Below are positions 58,592-64,000 of a stretch of DNA of 64,000 bases, one piece after another. This DNA is from Albifimbria verrucaria (lineage: Eukaryota; Ascomycota; Sordariomycetes; Hypocreales; Stachybotryaceae), in the NCBI GenBank assembly GCA_020081605.1, contig JAHREC010000030.1, positions 868,001 through 932,000 on the forward strand, written 5' to 3'. How positions within the stretch are numbered: position 1 is the stretch's first letter; the number at the start of each line of letters is the position of its first letter. The notes beneath the pieces are model-generated. The model worked only from the letters and a program-made list of their open reading frames with translations, did no database searches and was not told the DNA's origin. The translations under genes were made by a program, and so were the position numbers.

Positions 58592-61230
58592 TTGGGTAAT
58601 GGTGAGTTTGCTTGGCACATGTGGGCAGTCAGAATCCAGCGTCCTGATGCTGCTTGCTCTTTGGTCACAGTATGGCCTGCACCCAAGACACCTAGATAAT
58701 GCTATTGTGCCATGCTTTACAAACGAGCCCTGTTGCCGATTGGCATATGCTTGCGACACATGATGTTGATTGGCTTTCCGCACGAGTCCATGACTAGTAG
58801 CCAGTGGTCCTCGGAGGACTTGGTCCAGGGTGGACTTCATCCTGGCAGATGTCTAATGAAGCAAAACGTGTAGAAATTGTTCCAGAAGTAAGACGAGACA
58901 ATCTTTTGGGAGATACGCTCTTTTTTTCCGCCTGATAAGCGACCCGTCTACATATTTGTGAATACTGGTCTAGCAAGCGTTGCTGCCGGTACTTGAAGAG
59001 GCGTCAGTGGCTGCTTGCGGTTGGAGAATGCCTGCATTCCGTATGCAACGAGGTGCGGGAAGCAAGGTCAGGCATAGCTATGGCTGGTAAGCACTAGCAG
59101 CGACGGATGCCGCCCTCCCAGTAAACTCGAGGTGTACTATAATGTCCTCGTTTTGACAAAACGCTGGTATGTAAACGGCCGGGCAATTACAATCGGTGGC
59201 TTGAATACTTGATCTATCGGTCGGGCGCTCTATTTAGTTTACAAGGATTTGACCAACAGCGTTGAGACCAGCATGAGGGCGCTTCGTGTCATATGAGACC
59301 ACGCTTATGGCTCCAAGATCAGCGACCAAAGTTCCCCGCAGGTCCAAAGTCTGAATGCTACGTTGTATTTACGCCTATGCCAATCAATCCTCATCGTAAA
59401 GCCCAACGGCCAGCTCAGAATTGGTAGGGCCGAAGTCGATAGAATATTCGGCTAGTATTGGCCCGACTGGATGTAGCTCTTGGCTTGGTGACGAGGTGCA
59501 CCCAGAACACCATGCTTGGCTATGACGCCATGGGGTGAACTATTCTTCTTGGCCCTTTCGCTTGCGCTCTCGAAGCGTTAAGAAGAATTGCTTCATTATT
59601 TTTCTGGACGGTGCCGGCTCCCTTGTCCTGGGAGGATGGCGCCGCTACTGAGACACTTCATCGGGGTGTCTCAGTACACAATGTGCGAGATCCATATGGC
59701 ACGGGGCCTTGAGGGTACCGGGAAAGTTTACCACTCGGCAAATCCATCCGATTTGTCGCATGGGTGATACTGCCCCTGAGGAATGAGGATACGGTCGGCC
59801 CGAAGTATCAACGGCTCCATGAGCTAGGATGACATACAGCTGATCTCCGAGTTCAAAGTTTGGTATGGAGAGTTTGATGGGGAAATATGGGAGCCGTTGG
59901 CCTTTTACCTAGCATGGACATGCTCACCTCCACGCTTCGTTTGTCTTTGCCTTCACGTGGAAGTAAAAGGTAAGTGTCTCTGGTCTTAGGAATGCAGGAG
60001 ATGCGATATTATGGGATGCATCACTGGCCGGCCCAATTACCTCGTCCTTGTTTTTACCTGTGTGGTTTACTCATTCTCGAAAGGTTGGCTGGGGTAAAAG
60101 AGATAATTATGTCTTAATGACGTTACATCAAAGCATGCAGCTACTCTATATGCATCGGCCAAGACTTGATTACATGGCTTGGCCTGGAAGGGGAGCTGAG
60201 AAGCGACGCACATGCCATTGGAAATCGCGATGCTATCCGAGCGCCGAGAATCATGTGTCTTTTATGGATCATGAGCTGTCAAGGTGGGCTTGCTCATGCA
60301 TAATCAACGAGCTTGCAGGGGTCGACACATGCAGTCGGGTTGATGGAGACAGGAAAACGTGAAGGCTCCAGCTTTCTTATTCGATTGTTGTATATACATG
60401 AAATAATTTTTTTGTTTCGGTATCAAGGAGCCTCTCTCCATAAAGTATGGCCATTAGAAGATCCAAGGCGAAGGAATCTATCCCTTGTCTCTTCATGCTG
60501 GCATAACCGGCATTACCTTCCCCGGACGCAACGCAGACGATCACCTACCCAGTCCGACTCCTTCTCAACCGTACGTCACTGGCTTGAGATGCATAAGGCC
60601 GGGGAAGTGGGGAAAGCCGTCGCCCTAAACTCAGACCCCAACCTCGAGAAGCTTCCTTCAACGGCCACTCTCACTCGCCAGTCTGCCCGGTGAATTGCTC
60701 GGCAGCACTTACACCTTGACGACCCCTCTCCGGGAACGACGATCATTTCTCCCATCGTACGTTCGTGTCGCGCTTCGCTCCTCCAAAAGCCAGAGATGCA
60801 CGTGTCTTTATTGGAAGGATCGGGCTGTGACACAGTGCATCCTCTGCACTTACACCGCGCCAGGCTGCCAGGATGCACACAACGGGACCAGCATGCCGGC
60901 CAAGGCAACCCTACGCCTGGTATGTTTCTTCGGATCTTCAGCTCGAGGCTTGTAACGAACCTCGTCCTGGTGACCACCGAGAGCAGGGAAGCCAAGTAGC
61001 CATGGAAGCTTCGAGCCTGCATATGCTTGCAACGGTGCCTTGTCAAACCGTGACACAGCGACCTTAAGCTCACGCGCAGGACTATTAAAGTGTTACAAGA
61101 ACCTCGACACGCCCGCCCCTTTGTTTTCTTGGATAGCAATGGTCGACTCTCCCTCACCACCCAGAAGAGAGCATCTTCCACATTCCAACAAGCAATTCAC
61201 AGTATTGGTGTGTAAGAACTTCAGCCCACC
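58592..61230. other. Long gene-poor stretch
   Basis: 2.6 kb with no recognisable gene on either strand. The ORFs present (60-200 codons) overlap in several frames and lack domains or plausible starts and splice sites. The last 150 bp hold the probable leader of the sugar transporter gene. Confidence 0.4.
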
Positions 61231-63320
61231 ATGCCGATCGGCAACATCTACGTGATTGCCGGCGTCTCCGTCATTGGAGGCGCCCTTTTCGGCTTCGACA
61301 TATCGTCTCTATCGGCCCAGTTGGGCATGCAGTCGTATAAATGCTACTTCAACCAAGGCCCTCTCGGCCCTCCATTCAGCGATGATGAGGAGTGTAGTGG
61401 ACCGAGATCGCTCGTGCAGGGCGGCATTACAGCTTCTATGGCCGCTGGCTCCTGGCTTGGTGCTATAGTATCTGGCTTCATTTCAGATTGGCAGGGACGT
61501 AAAAGGGCTATCATGCTGGGCTGCATTGTATGGTAAGTCTATGTTGGCGGCCCACGAAGATCCCCACCTATGCTCTCCAAGACCTGAACTGACGAGGAAA
61601 ATAGGCTTATTGGGTCAATCATATCTGCTGCCTCTCAAAACATTGGCATGTTGTGTGCTGGTCGAGCCATCAACGGTTTCGCCGTCGGAATTGAGTCTGC
61701 CCAGGTCCCTGTTTACATTGCCGAAATCTCTCCTCCGTCCAAGAGAGGCCGATTCATCGCCTTCCAGCAGTGGGCCATCACATGGGGAATTCTGATCATG
61801 TACTACATATCTTACGGCTGTTCGCACATCGGCGAGCAGACTGCTTCCGGCTATAACACGACCTCGTGGCGTCTACCATGGGGCTGCAGATCATCCCAGC
61901 AGCCATCCTGTTTGGCATGATGATCCTGCTGCCGGAATCGCCGCGTTGGTATGCACGAAATGATCGTTGGGAAGACTGCCATAGGGTTCTCACCCTTGTT
62001 CATGGCAAGGGTGACCCGAACCACCCATTCGTCCAGCTCGAACTCCAAGACATCAAGGACATGTGCGAGTTTGAGCGTCGCAATGCCGACGTTAAATACT
62101 TTGATCTGTTTGCGCCTAGGATGATCCACCGAACAGTTACAGCGCTTTTCATGCAAATTTGGAGTCAATTGACCGGCATGAATGTCCAGAGTAAGATCTT
62201 AAGCCACCCTTCCTTACATGGTCGTCACGGCGATATCCAATGCTGACCACAACAACAACAGTGTATTACATTGCCAATGTTTTCAGCATGGCCGGTTACT
62301 CTGGCAATGCTAACCTCGTCGCTTCGTCCATTACCTACGTCATCAACGTGGTCATGACTGTTCCTACCATTATCTATGGTGACCGCTGGGGCAGACGGCC
62401 TCTTCTTCTGATCGGATCGTTCCTGATGATGAGCTTTATGCTTATTAACGGAGTCATCTTAGCAACACGTGCCAGGATTGTCCCAGGTGGCATTGATGGT
62501 GTAGCGGCACAGTCCATGGAGCTCACCGGAGCGCCTGCAAAGGCTCTCATTGCTTGCACCTACCTTTTGTCGCATCGTAAGTCTCCCAATAGTACTCAGT
62601 ATTACTGCCATCTCCGAAATGTTTCCTTTGCTATTTGAGCCCCATGGTTCCTAGTGGGACTGCGTCGGCTCGCTGTTCTGCCCGCCCAAGCTGGATCGTG
62701 CCCTCCTGCGTCAACCATTGATTCTCATTTCCATTGTCTTCTCATCTTCATATCTAGACATTAAGCTAACTTCGATTTTTGATTCGCTCCAACTTGGGGT
62801 CCAGTATCCTGGACGTATCCTCCTGAGGTACTTCCTCTACGGTTTAGAGGAAAGGGTGTTGCACTCTCGACATCCGGAAACTGGGCGTTCAACACGGCGT
62901 TGGGACTCTTCGTTCCAGAAGCATTCGCCAACATCAAATGGAGGGTTAGTCGGAGCCCCATCGTTACCCGCAAGTCCCACTTGTATTAACCTTGTCCAGA
63001 CCTACATCATCTTTGCGGTATTCAACTTTGTCGCTTTCTTCCACGTCTACTTCCTTTTCCCTGAGACTGCAGGCAAGACTCTCGAGGAGACAGAGGCCAT
63101 ATTTGAAGATCCCAATGGAATACCATATATTGGAACCCCTGCATGGAAGACGCATGTCACTACCAAACAGCTATCGGCGGCCGAACAGGGTGATGTTGAA
63201 GCCGTCAATGCTAAGCTGGCTGCCATGCATGAGCACGAGGAGAAGGTCACTCCTACAACATATCCCAATAACCCAGACAACACGACTTCTCCTGCTCCTA
63301 AAGGTGCAGCGGCAGTGTAA
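61231..63320 (+). CDS. MFS sugar transporter
   Basis: A hexose-type transporter (12 helices) of the plasma membrane. Start at the ATG at 61231 (MPIGNIYVIAGVSVIGGALFGFDISSLS). Signatures: SDWQGRKRAIMLG, VPVYIAEISPPSKRGRFIAFQQW (the PESPR-type sugar-porter block follows as LLPESPRWYAR), GDRWGRRPLLLIG and PETAGKTLEETEAIFE. Introns: 61533-61604, 62191-62261, one of about 210 bp starting at 62580 with an unclear 3' end, and one near 62945-62999. Frame breaks occur at GGGG 61880-61883 and in the T run near 62566. The C-terminal tail is hydrophilic and ends APKGAAAV. Confidence 0.88.
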
Positions 63321-64000
63321 ATGAAGTGATGAATATGATTACGAGGAGTGTCTTCCCGCAGCCAAGATTGCGCCCATGTTCTGGACCGGCCGACTCCAAT
63401 GGCTGGGAATTATCTGCTCCGGGGTGTCGGTGAGGGTGTGGGTACAAGGCCATATGGTTAAATGACGTTCCGACCTTGGGGAACTTCAACATAGAATATG
63501 TAGCTACATTGAATTAGCTCCAATAATCACATATTTTTACCATGATTCAAGCATGAGAAATCGAGAGACGGAATAAATAGCCATGAAAAGGAAAAATGCT
63601 TTACTCTCTCGGCATGGCACCACTTCGGGTCCAATCTTCACTTTGGGACCTTACCTACAACCACCGTCACGTGGTAGACTGGATACGCAGGTAGCTTGTA
63701 CTGCAGGGGCACATCACTCTACAGACCATGTCATAGCATATGGGAATTAGATTAATACTTCATGGGTTAGGTCACCAGTATCATTTAGACAAAAATCTTG
63801 GTCGCCAGTAAGCTGGGCTCTAGGGCACGTCAAAAGCAACGTCGAGAGCTACCTAAAGCAAATGCCTCCGCCGGCGATTGCATCGAGCCGGCCTCGCTAC
63901 GCTCGATATCACGACCATCAGGGCTCGAAACAACCGTCCCGCTAGGGCCCTAGAAATCAGGAAGGTCACGATGACCAGGTGATCGAGGCTTGAGGCAAGA
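63321..64000. other. Gene-free right edge
   Basis: 3' flank of the sugar transporter. No supported frame or RNA gene before the edge. Confidence 0.35.

Noticed and set aside
58592..61230. Overlapping ORFs of 60-201 codons, such as 60576-61181 (minus)
   Set aside because: They overlap in opposite frames and have no recognisable motif, signal peptide or splice pattern.

Overview
The window looks like nuclear DNA of a filamentous ascomycete, most likely a Sordariomycete and possibly Hypocreales (inference; no species is claimed). The signs are short introns (about 50-80 bp, GT...AG), intron-bearing tRNA genes, and families confined to or typical of fungi: a LOA1-type acyltransferase, a fungal rhodopsin-domain protein, a PNP-NACHT-ankyrin receptor, a GH114 enzyme and a bifunctional labdane-type diterpene synthase.

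Layout. 1-20 kb is mostly housekeeping: a partial dynamin/SLIP-GC-like GTPase, a purine-rich degenerate repeat tract, a stand-alone thioesterase, a mitochondrial-type unknown protein, mitochondrial ClpP, a LOA1-like acyltransferase, a kinesin-14, tRNA-Ala, dihydroxy-acid dehydratase (ILV3) and an ARMT1/DUF89 damage-control phosphatase. 20-34 kb is accessory: a small secreted protein, an NPP1/NLP protein, then a diterpene synthase (minus) facing away from a GMC oxidoreductase, a rhodopsin-like membrane protein and a P450 (all plus), which together look like a diterpenoid locus. 35-48 kb holds cell-surface and glycan genes: an anchored GH114, a Cys-rich single-pass membrane protein, a GH47 alpha-mannosidase, a DHA2-type transporter and a large secreted protein with many Tyr-Pro-Thr repeats. 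49-64 kb holds Mn-superoxide dismutase, an unknown small gene, tRNA-Arg, a T5orf172-domain protein, the PNP-NACHT-ankyrin receptor, tRNA-Glu and a sugar transporter.

A technical signal runs through the whole window. Many otherwise well-conserved genes, including essential ones, lose frame by one base, and nearly always in a run of identical bases (mostly C or G). At each such site one extra base in the run would rejoin the conserved reading frame. This is best read as homopolymer under-calling in the assembly, so the broken frames are annotated as genes with suspected sequence errors, not as pseudogenes. CDS spans below are genomic extents that include introns and frame breaks.
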